From contig ML241294.1 of assembly GCA_005239175.1 (NCBI GenBank), positions 693,275-757,274 of the forward strand: DNA of 64,000 nt, given 5' to 3'. The notes beneath the pieces are model-generated. The model searched no databases and was not told where the DNA came from. It saw nothing but the letters and a program-made list of their open reading frames with translations. The position numbers and the translations under genes are program-made. The DNA is from a halophilic archaeon SHRA6 (GTDB taxonomy: Archaea > Halobacteriota > Halobacteria > Halobacteriales > Haloferacaceae). How positions within the stretch are numbered: the first letter of the stretch is position 1; each line of letters opens with the position of its first letter. Shown here piece by piece: positions 52,126 to 61,495 of the stretch.

Positions 52126-52692
52126 TCACTCTTTCACCAGTTCGTCGCGGGGATAGTCCGTGAACGTCCCGTCTGTGAAGACCGTCATCCGTCCATCCTC
52201 CTCACTGAGTGTAATTGCTGCGAGTATCTCCGCACGAGTTGAATTTTCAAGTGCGCTCATGTGTCGGGCTCCCATCCATTCCGCATAGGGGACACTGTCA
52301 TTCTGTTCGCGTTCGGCAGTGGATAACTGCCTGATCCGCACCATTTCTTCCTCTATCGTCCCATCGTTGTTGATTATAACTGCCCCGTCACAAGTAAACG
52401 CGATCTTCTCAGCGGTCTCGCTCAGCGCATCAAGTGAGGAAAAGATATCCGGGCAGTTCTCGACCAGCCAACGGTTCGCTCCCATCGGTTCCGCGCACGC
52501 GGCCGCAGAATCACGTTCGACGACAAAATACAGACCCGGGCCGCGAGCGTGAGGGTCGTCCCACCGGTCAAACCCGAGACTAATTCTCTTAACGCACCAT
52601 TTGATCCGCTCGACCATCACCTCCCCCTCTAAATTATCCCCGCCCGAGTCCGTTGGTTCAATACTCATCACAGGATTATCCATTGGTAACAT
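52126..52692 (-). CDS. DisA_N-domain protein (diadenylate cyclase-like)
   Basis: A 188-residue protein with the nucleotide-binding domain of DisA/DacZ. Visible are a FTCDGAVIINNDGTIEEEMVRI block with the DGA motif, WMGARHMSALENSTRAEIL in the place of the G-x-RHR-A-A motif, and a closing TLSEEDGRMTVFTDG strand. In true diadenylate cyclases both motifs bind ATP and the second has RHR; here it is RHM, so activity for c-di-AMP synthesis is uncertain. Haloarchaea have short DisA_N-like proteins in addition to the essential DacZ, which is longer. The N-terminal 60 residues are charged. A later Met at residue 9 could be the start. Confidence 0.75.
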   Translation of the reverse strand: MLPMDNPVMSIEPTDSGGDNLEGEVMVERIKWCVKRISLGFDRWDDPHARGPGLYFVVERDSAAACAEPMGANRWLVENCPDIFSSLDALSETAEKIAFTCDGAVIINNDGTIEEEMVRIRQLSTAEREQNDSVPYAEWMGARHMSALENSTRAEILAAITLSEEDGRMTVFTDGTFTDYPRDELVKE

Positions 52693-52789
52693 ATAACTAG
52701 ATTTCCGATGATAAAGCCCCCATATTTTTCAACGAATCTATGTTTTGAGTAACCGGGTGAATCAGGAACCTCTCTCCGATTGGTATCTG

Positions 52790-53061
52790 TCACAATTGAC
52801 ATCTGGCAGTGATATCTCCGTTGCTGATTACATCCTGTATATTCAACAATCCTGACGGAACTCAGATAATTGATGAGTCACCAGATGATGTTGTTTCGGT
52901 TTAGCACCTCACAAACGAAATCAGCACACAAAACAACGTAGGAACAACACTGGTCAACATCCAATTATATCACACGCCCCCTTCCTCGGCTGGCAGATGC
53001 TGGCGTTCTTGAATATGACCAGAAAATCAAACAGTACACCATCAGGGAGATCTCAAATTAG
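52790..53061 (+). pseudogene. DUF7344-type HTH protein remnant
   Basis: One frame reads NNPDGTQIIDESPDDVVSV, a stop, then HLTNEISTQNNVGTTLVNIQ and LYH. A one-base shift leads to LPRLADAGVLEYDQKIKQYT ending at 53061. Intact members of the family (for example the gene at 55875) have a HSHLPKLEAAGYIEWDRE segment in this place. So it was a regulator of that family and is now lost through a stop and a frameshift. Confidence 0.55.
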
Positions 53062-53570
53062 AGCACCGTTTGAATAGCATTTCAGCGATTTTCCAAGGCG
53101 AGTGACTAACTCCCGAATAAAGCTTACTTCGCAAAGCGTGGATGACTCAGTAAATCAACAACAAGAGAAACACGACGGTCGTCTTCTACTTTCTCAACGG
53201 CTATCAGTTCAAGTATGACGACAAGAGCAGAACGATCCTGAAACAGTCGGCCCGACGAAGCAACTGTGGATAGCGCGGATACCATCGAGTAGTTTGAGAA
53301 GTCCCCGATCCACAGCTCGGTTATACTCGTGCATGAGCGATTCGGTCGGATCTCGTCGGTACCTGACGTTCACAAAAACTACGTCTTCACCGACGTTGAG
53401 AAGTTCACCGTGACACCAAGCGCAGAATACAGGTATCGGCCGTTAGTGCTTTCATCAGCTCATACAGCCCCGACCAGCGCCATCTCTCGAACTGATCGAA
53501 CAGCCATTTGACGCAGTCCGACAGATGTTGCCTCGTCACGAGCGACAGCAGGTTGTTACCACCCAGAGTA
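53062..53570. other. gene-free stretch, decayed coding sequence
   Basis: Short open frames on both strands (for example a minus-strand DCVKWLFDQFERWRWSGLYE stretch near 53450-53520), none with a start, length or composition that supports a gene. Probably remains of a transposase or other mobile gene; I cannot identify it. Confidence 0.35.
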
Positions 53571-55643
53571 TCAGTCGTTCTGAGGAGGGTCTGACGGCGT
53601 CGGAAGTCTGATGTTAATTGTTGTACCCGACTGTGATTCGGGTACTTCGATTTCGCCATCGAGATTTGTGACGATCCAATACGCGAGATACAGGCCGAGG
53701 CCTTGCCCATGAACGAGTGGCTCTTCTTTCCCGTCAGCCAGTACCTGTTGTTCGTCTTCGGGAAACCCCGGCCCCTCATCAGCGATCGTAATCACAACCT
53801 GTTCGTCGCTTGTGGTGACAGTGACAGCAACAGTCGGCTGTGGGCCAGCGTGTTCGGCGGCGTTTTCAAGTAGTTCCCATATCGCCGTCTCAATTTGTGG
53901 CAGCGTCTCAGCAGCTGCCGTCTCGGGAATAGCAGCGGTTACCGATGTATCCGGATAGCGCGCTTGGAGTTGAGCGAGTGAGTCGGTAATGATCGGGACG
54001 ATGTCAACGGTCTCCAGTTCTGGCGACAGGTCACGGTTCGCTTCGATACGACGAGCCGATTCAGTGATGTCCAGCAGGCGGTCGGCCGCTCGGACGATTG
54101 CGTCGGCGTTCGATTTAGCATCGCCATCAAGCTCAGTCGCCAGCATCTCGGCACGCCCGTTGATCACCGTCAGCTCGTTGCGAACATTGTGTCGCAGCAC
54201 GCGATTCATGACGCTGATCAAGCCTTCTCGCTGGCGCCTTTGACTCGCGTCTCGTACCATCGCTTGTACGGCAACGATGTCATTTGGCGTCCGGGCACTC
54301 CGATCGACGCTTGGCTCGTATATTGGAACCATTCGCACGTCGACGTACACGGTGCGGCCTGAGCGGGTCTTGATCGGGAGGTCACGCACTTGGAGTGACT
54401 TGCCGCGTGCAACCTCCGCAAAATAATCGGTCGCTTCGTCGAGTGTCTCTTCGTCCGGGGCGAGCATCGAGATTGGCTCGCCGGTGAGTTCGTCTGGCGT
54501 ATATCCAAGGAGCTCGTCAACTGACGGCGAGACAAACCTGAATCGGTTCTCTAAATCGATCTGGAAGATGAACGAGAAGCTTGCCGACATAATGGCTCGA
54601 TAGAGTTCGTTTCGTTGCGCAAGTTCGCTCTCTCGTTGGATGAGCCTGCGTCGTTGGCGTTCCGAATCGGTAACATCGGTGAACCCGAGGAGCGTGACTG
54701 TCGAGTTGTCGAGAGTCATCGACGTGGAAGAAACGAAGTAGTAGGTTGACAGGCCGTCGTCTTCGCGTTCAATGATTTTCTCATCCCGATCCCGTGTGGC
54801 AGCCACCGCTGGGAGCACAGTGGCAAGTTTCTCGCCGACGGCCCCTTCGAGCTCCGGAAACGCATTCACAGCAGCCGTCGAGAAATCTTGAATTCGGTCG
54901 TTGCGATCGACGACGATTGTTGCATCAGCGGTTTGCGCCGCCGCCCCAATAGACAGAAACTGGTCACCGAACAGATGCACTGCCCCAGTGGCAAACGCTG
55001 CGACGCCGATCGGTGCATAGATGAAGTTGATCAGCTCTGGTGTCGCGATCGCGATCAGATCAAGGGTAACAGGCAGTGCTAAGAGGCCCGTGAAGATGAC
55101 CAGTGGTCTCGTATCGTATTCGGACGCAACATATAACTCGAAAATCATGAACAGTCCAATAGCCGCAAGCGTGTACGACAGGCCGGTTGATGCCCAGTGT
55201 ATTACTCCATGGTCAATCGCCAAATAGCGAAACGGCGTGGTTTGTTCAGTTGTCGTGTAGTACAATCCGTGGATTGGGTTGGTGAGTTTTATTGTCACCA
55301 CAGTGAGAAACACACCGACCCCGAGCCGACGGAGTGTCGTGTCCCTATGCAACCGGCGACCGGTGTAGGCAGACGCAAAGTAGAGCCACGCCCACACTGT
55401 TGCGAACCCAAATACCAGACCGACCGTATACGTGGCCTCTCGATACGGATCAGGGATGATAAAGAACGCCGTCTTTAGTATTCCCCAAATACCAGTCGCC
55501 GCAAGCAAGCCAACTAGTCCATAGCGTATCTCGGTGCTCGCAAGCGTCATAACCCGTGGAATCGTCAAAAAACAAATAAGCCCGCTGAGGAAAAATAGGG
55601 CGATATATACGATCCCAGCTGGTGTCATCCACGGGGCAGTCAT
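53571..55643 (-). CDS. 7TM-PAS sensor histidine kinase
   Basis: A 690-residue membrane kinase. Seven hydrophobic segments at 1-220 are of the haloarchaeal 'histidine kinase N-terminal 7TM' type. Two PAS domains follow: DATIVVDRNDRIQDFSTAAV and FIFQIDLENRFRFVSPSVDE with a PAC-type VYVDVRMVPI. The phospho-acceptor box reads MNRVLRHNVRNELTVI with His485. The ATPase domain has ELLENAAEHAG (N), DEGPGFPEDE (G1) and GLGLYLAYWIV (G2). Everything is intact. The same RHNVRNEL/RHNLRNAL type of box is shared with the LOV kinase downstream. No response regulator adjoins it. Signal unknown; the first PAS sequence has no haem or flavin signature. Confidence 0.9.
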   Translation of the reverse strand: MTAPWMTPAGIVYIALFFLSGLICFLTIPRVMTLASTEIRYGLVGLLAATGIWGILKTAFFIIPDPYREATYTVGLVFGFATVWAWLYFASAYTGRRLHRDTTLRRLGVGVFLTVVTIKLTNPIHGLYYTTTEQTTPFRYLAIDHGVIHWASTGLSYTLAAIGLFMIFELYVASEYDTRPLVIFTGLLALPVTLDLIAIATPELINFIYAPIGVAAFATGAVHLFGDQFLSIGAAAQTADATIVVDRNDRIQDFSTAAVNAFPELEGAVGEKLATVLPAVAATRDRDEKIIEREDDGLSTYYFVSSTSMTLDNSTVTLLGFTDVTDSERQRRRLIQRESELAQRNELYRAIMSASFSFIFQIDLENRFRFVSPSVDELLGYTPDELTGEPISMLAPDEETLDEATDYFAEVARGKSLQVRDLPIKTRSGRTVYVDVRMVPIYEPSVDRSARTPNDIVAVQAMVRDASQRRQREGLISVMNRVLRHNVRNELTVINGRAEMLATELDGDAKSNADAIVRAADRLLDITESARRIEANRDLSPELETVDIVPIITDSLAQLQARYPDTSVTAAIPETAAAETLPQIETAIWELLENAAEHAGPQPTVAVTVTTSDEQVVITIADEGPGFPEDEQQVLADGKEEPLVHGQGLGLYLAYWIVTNLDGEIEVPESQSGTTINIRLPTPSDPPQND

Positions 55644-55874
55644 TGATCAATTTATCAGTAGTATTGCAGAAGTATAAAAAGTGCGTTCCGGGCTAAATCC
55701 TACGGTCTGTAACGGAGGCGGCCCGATAGTGGACTGCGATTTCAAGTACTGTTGTCATTTTTATTCTTAATACAGCCGCGACAGTTTACACGTTACTTGT
55801 ACTATTGTCGTGAAGTAGTCGTAACAAAACCACAGCCTCATTATTATTAAATATACGATATGAACAGGGCTTAA

Positions 55875-56243
55875 ATGTTTCTGAGCCAATATTATTATAT
55901 GAGAGACACAAGCGAGGAGGGGTTCGCGAGCGTCCTCTTACATCCTCGAGTCGACCAAATGCTCGAAATCGTGTCTAAGCGTCCTCGTCGCTTGGTTCTC
56001 CTGTTATTGCAACAGGAGACGATCGAATTGACAAACAACGGGATTGGGTATGAAACCAGCGAGCCGGCCGTGCCCAACATTGAGCTCACACACAGCCATT
56101 TGCCGAAGCTAGAGGCTGCAGGATATATCGAATGGGATCGAGAGACGAGCGTAATCTCGAAAGGCCCACACTTCGACGAAATCGAGTCATTTCTTGGATT
56201 GATCGAGAATCATACCGACGAACTCCCTCCTGGCTGGCCGTGA
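55875..56243 (+). CDS. winged-helix protein (DUF7344-type)
   Basis: A 122-residue protein. From about residue 25, HPRVDQMLEIVSKRPRRLVLLLL is the first helix pair and IELTHSHLPKLEAAGYIEWDRETSVISKGP the recognition helix and wing, as in the DUF7344 family of haloarchaeal regulators. It is often found beside sensor kinases and may act as output or modulator. The ATG at 55875 sits about 25 bases after an ATTAAATATAC element, consistent with a leaderless start; an internal ATG at 55899 is possible. It diverges from the 7TM kinase and precedes the LOV kinase on the same strand. Confidence 0.75.
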   Translation: MFLSQYYYMRDTSEEGFASVLLHPRVDQMLEIVSKRPRRLVLLLLQQETIELTNNGIGYETSEPAVPNIELTHSHLPKLEAAGYIEWDRETSVISKGPHFDEIESFLGLIENHTDELPPGWP

Positions 56244-56550
56244 TAATGTTGCACACAAATCCGCTCCTGCATTCGCGGTAGATCCCAGTCATCAATCGGC
56301 GGTTGGCGAAGTTAGAGTGGTTACACACCAGCGACACGATGTATCAATCTGACGCGTAACCGTAGCAGATGGCGTTCCTCTTGGGTGAGCTCGATCAGCG
56401 GCACGCTGTCGGACGATCCACAGCCCCGAACACTCGCAGTACTCTTGTCGATCGTGATAGTTAGATCACAACAACTGGCTCAATGTAGTACCACATAATC
56501 TGTTGAGCACGCCCCGAAGGCATTTGCTTGATCCCCTCGGTAGTTCGAGT

Positions 56551-58299
56551 ATGTCTATAGAGCCAGTGCCGGAGTTGTTTTGTGTTCACTCCGGTCTGGA
56601 AATCGTCTATGCGAATCCCGCGTTTTGCACATTCGTGCAAGCGGAATCTCAAGAGCAACTCATCGGTACCTCGCTTGTAGATATCGTCGCGTCAGACTAC
56701 CACTCGCCACTCCGAGAGCGTGTGGGCCGCATTGAAAATGGCGATGAACCCACCTTCGGACTGAATATTGAGTTCCAAACAATTACTGGCGAACCACAGT
56801 ACGCGATCCTCGTGAGTTCGGTGGTCGAATGGGATGGCACCGATCGGGTGCAAACATCGGTGTTTCCGATTGCTGGGGCGGACTCCGCGGCCGGTCGGTT
56901 GCTCTACAATCAAGCCATGGACGAAGCCCCCATTGGGATCACGGTTTCGGATCCGTCCCAGCCCGACAATCCACTCATACACGTTAACGATGGATTCTGC
57001 AAGCAGACCGGGTACGACCGCGAGGAAATCCTCGGACGGAACTGTCGGTTTCTGCAGGGAGAGGCCACACGCGAGGAGCCAGTCGCGCGAATGCGAGCGG
57101 CGATCCAGGCTGAAGAGCCCACCACTGTCGAGCTACAGAACTATCGAAAAGACGGCACGATATTCTGGAATCGCGTCACGATCATCCCGATCGAAAACGA
57201 CGCCGGAACAGTCACCAACTACCTCGGCTATCAGCAGGACATTACCGATAAGAAGCGATACGAACAGGATCTCTCGTTGTTCAAAACGCAGGCCGAGGAG
57301 TCCGAGAAAGCCATTGTGATCACCGATTCTGATGGACAGATCCAGTACGTCAATCCAGCCTTTGAGCGGGTAAACGGATATACTCCGGCCGAGGCGATCG
57401 GTCGGACCCCTCGGATTCTCAAATCGGGTCAGCAAGATGCAGAGTTCTATGCAGCGTTATGGGAGACAATCACTGCTGGTGAGGTCTGGGAGGCAGAGCT
57501 GGTAAACAAAACAAAGTACGGTGAGTTGTACGAGGCCAAACACACCATCACTCCGGTGACGGATGCGAAAGGCACGATAACTCACTTTGTGGGAATCGCG
57601 GAGGATATCACCGAGGACGTGCTTACGAGGCAGACGCTTGGTGTCCTGAATCGCGTCATGCGACACAACTTGCGGAACGCACTCAACGTGATTGACGGGC
57701 ACGCAGAGTTGTTGGAAGATGAGGAGTTAGATCCCAAGGCACGTCAGGCGTCGGTCACAGCAATCCGAGACCAGGCCGCCTCGATGCAAAAGATCGGCGA
57801 GAAGACAGCGGAGATTCGCTCGATCTGGAATCCGGCTAAAACACACGAGATGTGGGAGCAGTTCGATATTGCGTCACTTGTCGAAACGTATCAGCGTCAG
57901 TATCCGGATGCGGACATCTCCTGGACGGGAGCGGATGACGGAGACATTCAGGTTCGGAACGCAGAGTTGTTCGAGAATGCGATGGACGAGGCCGTTACGA
58001 ACGCGATCGAACACACCGAGCAGTCAGCACCTGAAGTGACGATCACGATCCACCGAGACACGGATACCGACCAGGTGCAAATAACCGTCGCTGACAATGG
58101 GCCCGGAATCCCAGAGCTCGAACGGCAGGCGATCAAGTCGGGTGAGGAGACGCCCCTCGGTCACAGTCTCGGGATTGGGTTGTGGGTCATGGAGTGGAGC
58201 ACGACAACACTCGGTGGCGAATTGATAATTGCAGACAACGAACCCCGAGGGAGCGCGGTCACGTTTCAGCTGCCTGGACGCGGCGTAAATAGCGAGTAG
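56551..58299 (+). CDS. PAS-LOV-PAS histidine kinase, likely blue-light sensor
   Basis: A 582-residue soluble kinase without membrane segments. First PAS: ELFCVHSGLEIVYANPAF. The second PAS carries the LOV flavin motif GRNCRFLQG with Cys165, the residue that forms the photoadduct with FMN, and also FCKQTGYDREEIL, NYRKDGTIFWNRVTI and NYLGYQQDIT, as in LOV domains. Third PAS: AIVITDSDGQIQYVNPAFERVNGY. Then MRHNLRNALNVI with His372, and ATPase boxes DEAVTNAIEHTE, ADNGPGIPE and LGIGLWVMEW. I choose ATG 56551; a TTG at 56503 would add a short Pro/Ser-rich leader. Probably controls a response to blue light. No cognate regulator is next to it. Confidence 0.9.
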   Translation: MSIEPVPELFCVHSGLEIVYANPAFCTFVQAESQEQLIGTSLVDIVASDYHSPLRERVGRIENGDEPTFGLNIEFQTITGEPQYAILVSSVVEWDGTDRVQTSVFPIAGADSAAGRLLYNQAMDEAPIGITVSDPSQPDNPLIHVNDGFCKQTGYDREEILGRNCRFLQGEATREEPVARMRAAIQAEEPTTVELQNYRKDGTIFWNRVTIIPIENDAGTVTNYLGYQQDITDKKRYEQDLSLFKTQAEESEKAIVITDSDGQIQYVNPAFERVNGYTPAEAIGRTPRILKSGQQDAEFYAALWETITAGEVWEAELVNKTKYGELYEAKHTITPVTDAKGTITHFVGIAEDITEDVLTRQTLGVLNRVMRHNLRNALNVIDGHAELLEDEELDPKARQASVTAIRDQAASMQKIGEKTAEIRSIWNPAKTHEMWEQFDIASLVETYQRQYPDADISWTGADDGDIQVRNAELFENAMDEAVTNAIEHTEQSAPEVTITIHRDTDTDQVQITVADNGPGIPELERQAIKSGEETPLGHSLGIGLWVMEWSTTTLGGELIIADNEPRGSAVTFQLPGRGVNSE

Positions 58300-58494
58300 G
58301 GCACTGAGAGGTACTTCAGAGATACCGTGGTGGGTACGAAGGTTGTATCTTGAGGGGCCGGTATCAACGACCGGGGGACTTCCAAGAGCGACATGACAGA
58401 GGAAAAGAAAAATCCTACAGAGACAGCTGCAACGTTCGTCCGAACCTGAACGATCGACCCACCGTTTTATTCGTTCTCTGGTCGTAGCTATCAC

Positions 58495-58914
58495 ATGATA
58501 TCACGCGTCCTCGTTCCGATGGACGACTCGGAAATGGCACAGCGGGCCCTTGAGTATGCCCTCGAGAACCATCCGGACGCAGCGATTACCATTTTGCATG
58601 TCGCGGGAGGACCCTCAGGGATGGGAGGGGCGGTTACCGCGCTCGCGCTCGAGGACGATATCGAAGAGGCTGCCGAAGAGCGCGCACAGGAGGTATTCGA
58701 TCGCGCCAGGGAGTTCGCCGCCCAGTACGATGTCGAGATTACCACCGAGGTTCAGGTGGGCCATCCCGCTCGGGCAATTTTGAACAGGGCCGAAGACTTT
58801 GATGTGGTCATCATTGGGACCCACGATGGCTCGCTCGCCGATCGGCTGGTCGTCGGGAACGTCGCCCAGAAGGTGTTCCGCAACTCGCCGGTCTCTGTCG
58901 TCGTCGCTCGGTGA
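58495..58914 (+). CDS. universal stress protein (UspA family)
   Basis: A 139-residue single-domain Usp. It starts MISRVLVPMDDSEMAQRALE, the typical first strand with its Asp, and contains AITILHVAGG, ARAILNRAEDFDVVIIGTHDG and the nucleotide-binding loop GTHDGSLADRLVVGNVAQKV, then PVSVVVAR at the end. The glycine pattern suggests an ATP-binding subtype. Haloarchaea have many such proteins, used under starvation or other stress. It is a single gene with gaps of about 200 bases on both sides; the boundary from accessory to core-like sequence is near here. Confidence 0.92.
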   Translation: MISRVLVPMDDSEMAQRALEYALENHPDAAITILHVAGGPSGMGGAVTALALEDDIEEAAEERAQEVFDRAREFAAQYDVEITTEVQVGHPARAILNRAEDFDVVIIGTHDGSLADRLVVGNVAQKVFRNSPVSVVVAR

Positions 58915-59131
58915 GTGGGAGTTCCAATCGGTTCGAGCGCTGTCTGTTCGCTGGCTATTGATTCCTTCGGAGGTTGCGGCGGTGTGCGACGACGCTCGAT
59001 CGACGTCCGCTGGCTTAGTGATTTTGACAGCCACCCTTGACTGAAGGCGCAACACTTCTCGATGGAGTGTGATCGCCGGCGTTCACGGCAATTGCAAAGT
59101 AGTTTTGTGTGATTACTGAATAATACATCTG

Positions 59132-59773
59132 ATGAATAACTGGCAGACGTATGTAGTTACACAGGGTTCTGTGTCCGGCGATCGAGCAACGCCCGAGATC
59201 GTCGAGGCGGCGATCGCCGGCGGAGTCGACGTCGTACAGCTCCGAGAGAAAGGAATCGACGCACAATCGCGCTACGAGCTTGGCGTCGAGGTTCGAACGC
59301 TAACGGCGGCTCACGACATCCCCCTGATCGTCAACGATCGGATCGATCTGGCTGCGGCGATAGACGCCGACGGCGTCCACCTTGGACAAACAGACCTTCC
59401 ACTTGAGGCTGCCCGCGAATTACTCGGCGAGGACGCGATTGTCGGCTGTTCGACTGCAACCGTCTCAGCGGCCCAGGTAGCGGTCGAAGCAGGTGCAGAC
59501 TACCTCGGCGTCGGCGCAGTGTACGAGACGACCTCCAAGGACGTCAGCGACGATCGCAATGGGATCGGGCTCGACCGCGTGTCGGCGATTGCTGAGGCGG
59601 TCGACGTGCCGATCGTCGCGATCGGCGGCATCACCGCCGACACTGCCCCCGCCGTCCGCGCTGCGGGTGCAGACTGCGTTGCCGTGGTGAGCGAAATTGT
59701 TGCGGCCGACGATCCCGAGGCGGCGACACGCGCGCTTGCGACCGCGAGCAAAGAGGTGTCTGCGGATGTCTGA
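59132..59773 (+). CDS. thiE: thiamine-phosphate synthase
   Basis: A 213-residue TIM-barrel enzyme joining the pyrimidine (HMP-PP) and thiazole (HET-P) halves into thiamine phosphate. The family motifs are all seen: VDVVQLREKGID (phosphate/pyrimidine site), LIVNDRIDLAAAIDADGVHLGQTDLP, IVGCSTATVSAAQVA, ADYLGVGAVYETTSKD and IVAIGGITADTAPAVRAAGADCVAVVS. Normal length. It overlaps thiM by eight bases, so both enzymes of the thiazole branch are made together. No THI-box riboswitch was seen upstream; haloarchaea often use protein regulators instead. Confidence 0.96.
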   Translation: MNNWQTYVVTQGSVSGDRATPEIVEAAIAGGVDVVQLREKGIDAQSRYELGVEVRTLTAAHDIPLIVNDRIDLAAAIDADGVHLGQTDLPLEAARELLGEDAIVGCSTATVSAAQVAVEAGADYLGVGAVYETTSKDVSDDRNGIGLDRVSAIAEAVDVPIVAIGGITADTAPAVRAAGADCVAVVSEIVAADDPEAATRALATASKEVSADV

Positions 59774-60650
59774 GGGCGATCGGCCAGCGGACGCGACCGA
59801 CCGGACGAACTCAGCGGCACCCATCGGTCCCGAGGAGACGGCTGCAGCGTCCTTAGGGTCGATCCTCGACGCCGTCGAGGCGACACAACCGTTGATACAG
59901 TCGCTCGTCAACCGCGTGACGACAAACGACGTGGCGAACCTCACGTTGCACTGGGGCGCGCTCCCAGTGATGGCTGACGCACCCGGCGAGGCCGCAGAAA
60001 TGGCCGAAACCGCGAACGCAATGTTGTATCACACCAGCCCCATGTCGGACGCGCGAATCGAGGCGATCCGCGAGACCGCCGCAGTTGCGGAGAGCCGCGG
60101 GGTTCCGATGGTGCTCGATCCGATCGGCGCTGGCGCGACCCCCACGCGCAATGACGTGCTCTCAGACCTGCTCACAGAATGGCCCTTCGCAGTCATCAAG
60201 GGCAACTACGGCGAAATCTCCGCGCTTGCCGGCGAGGACGCGGTCGTCCGGGGCGTCGAGTCAGTGGGCGAGTACGAGCAGATCGCCGAAACCGCCCGAT
60301 CGCTGGCGCGCGAAACTGGTGCGGTCGTTGTCGCCTCCGGGACGGCAGATGTCGTCGCAGATGCCGATCGAGCGTACCGAATTACCGCCGGCCACGAGAT
60401 GCTCGGCGAGGTCGTCGGCACCGGCTGTATGCTTGGCGCCTCTATTGCGTCGGTATGTGGCGCGATCGACGATCCGTTGACCGGGAGCGTCTACGCCGCC
60501 CTGGCGTACGGGCTGGCCGGCGAACACGCAGCTGCCTCGGAGTTCGGGGGCCCCGCGAGCTACAAGACTGCGCTGTTGGATACCGCCTGGGAATTTGAGT
60601 CAGCAACGGTCGGTGACCTAGCGCTTGACGATCGGATCGAACGCATCTGA
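59766..60650 (+). CDS. thiM: hydroxyethylthiazole kinase
   Basis: A 294-residue ribokinase-like enzyme that phosphorylates 4-methyl-5-(2-hydroxyethyl)thiazole. Characteristic parts: PLIQSLVNRVTTNDVANLTLHWGALPVM, VLDPIGAGATPTRNDVL, VIKGNYGEISALAGE and the C-terminal GEVVGTGCMLGASIASV, where the Cys is the usual catalytic one. I choose ATG 59766 (MSEGDRPAD), overlapping the stop of thiE. A 23-residue basic extension upstream is not plausible. Together with thiE it forms the salvage branch of thiamine synthesis. Confidence 0.95.
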   Translation: MSEGDRPADATDRTNSAAPIGPEETAAASLGSILDAVEATQPLIQSLVNRVTTNDVANLTLHWGALPVMADAPGEAAEMAETANAMLYHTSPMSDARIEAIRETAAVAESRGVPMVLDPIGAGATPTRNDVLSDLLTEWPFAVIKGNYGEISALAGEDAVVRGVESVGEYEQIAETARSLARETGAVVVASGTADVVADADRAYRITAGHEMLGEVVGTGCMLGASIASVCGAIDDPLTGSVYAALAYGLAGEHAAASEFGGPASYKTALLDTAWEFESATVGDLALDDRIERI

Positions 60651-60653
60651 CGC

Positions 60654-60983
60654 TCAGTTGTATCCGCGCCACCGCCGACCGCACTCCTTGCATTTGAAGA
60701 ATCGGGTCGGTGGTTCGTCGGCGGACGCGGTCTGTTTGATCGTATACCACGCCTCGTTGTGGCCACACTCGTCGCAAATCACGTCAGTCGCGGTTGGTTT
60801 CCCCTCGAAGTTTGCCCCTTCTTCGGTCTCGATCACGTCGTCGTCGCTTTGTTTTTCTGTCGAAACGAACTCGGCGGCGCGCGCTTCGTCGCGGTCGCTC
60901 CGCGCGCCGCAGTCGTCATTGGTGCAGACCATCGATCCGCCGTCCGACACCATCATCGAGCCGCAGCTATCGCAGAACTGCAT
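60654..60983 (-). CDS. tfs: transcription factor S (TFS)
   Basis: A 109-residue archaeal TFIIS/RPB9-type factor. N-terminal zinc ribbon MQFCDSCGSMMV...MVCTNDDCG and C-terminal ribbon VICDECGHNEAWY...EPPTRFFKCKECGRRWRGY. The acidic pair normally used for RNA cleavage (D-E in the tip loop) appears as ADEPPTRF, close to the standard form. It rescues backtracked RNA polymerase by cleaving the transcript. I choose ATG 60983; 30 extra upstream residues are not part of the family. It is convergent with thiM, four bases apart. Confidence 0.94.
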   Translation of the reverse strand: MQFCDSCGSMMVSDGGSMVCTNDDCGARSDRDEARAAEFVSTEKQSDDDVIETEEGANFEGKPTATDVICDECGHNEAWYTIKQTASADEPPTRFFKCKECGRRWRGYN

Positions 60984-61021
60984 ATCATCACTACGCTGTC
61001 GATCGACATAGGTCTGCGGCT

Positions 61022-61495
61022 TCACAGCCGCTCGAATTTGAACCGTGGGCCCTCCGCTGTAACCATCGGACACCCCCGGACCCGAAACCGATCGCTGTCG
61101 ACTACCTCGAGGATCTCTGTACCGTCGTGTTCACACCGGAGATTCGGCGGCTCCGAGAGATACGGACACTGCTGGCAGTAGGTTCGTTTGTCCAAGACGT
61201 CCTCGCTGGCGTCCAAATTGCGCTCGGACAGGTCCTCAGCGATCGGCGCTGAGTCACCGCTTGCGTCGTCAAAGTCACGTTGTGATTCGGTGACGTCGTT
61301 TAGCAGCTCTTTGCCGTCGATCGAGTCCACGTCGACCGATTCAAACAGTCCCGTCTCCTGTGCGGACCGCCGCGATTCGACTCGATCGGCAAGATCGGCC
61401 AGCGGCCCCTCCCGGTCCCCTCCTGACTCCGCAGGAGGATCGTCGTCGGTTGGTTCGTGCTCGCTGGCCGGACGATCGTCTTCCTCACTGGTCAT
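61022..61495 (-). CDS. hypothetical acidic protein with Cys-rich C-terminus
   Basis: A 157-residue protein. The first 100 residues are very acidic and low in complexity (MTSEEDDRPASEHEPTDD and similar). The C-terminal 55 residues are conserved-looking: KRTYCQQCPYLSEPPNLRCEHDGTEILEVVDSDRFRVRGCPMV, with CxxC, C and C that may bind zinc. I choose ATG 61495; the reading frame continues upstream inside the next gene but has basic composition there. It overlaps the preceding coiled-coil gene by 11 bases and lies upstream of tfs, so these three may be co-transcribed. The function is unknown. Confidence 0.7.
   Translation of the reverse strand: MTSEEDDRPASEHEPTDDDPPAESGGDREGPLADLADRVESRRSAQETGLFESVDVDSIDGKELLNDVTESQRDFDDASGDSAPIAEDLSERNLDASEDVLDKRTYCQQCPYLSEPPNLRCEHDGTEILEVVDSDRFRVRGCPMVTAEGPRFKFERL

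Noticed and set aside
53329-53511. 60-residue plus-strand frame as a gene
   Set aside because: Composition is rich in Ser/Thr/Arg without haloarchaeal acidity; several remnants overlap here on both strands.
59060-59131. THI-box (TPP) riboswitch ahead of thiE
   Set aside because: No CUGAGA-type conserved core is present in the 217-base gap.
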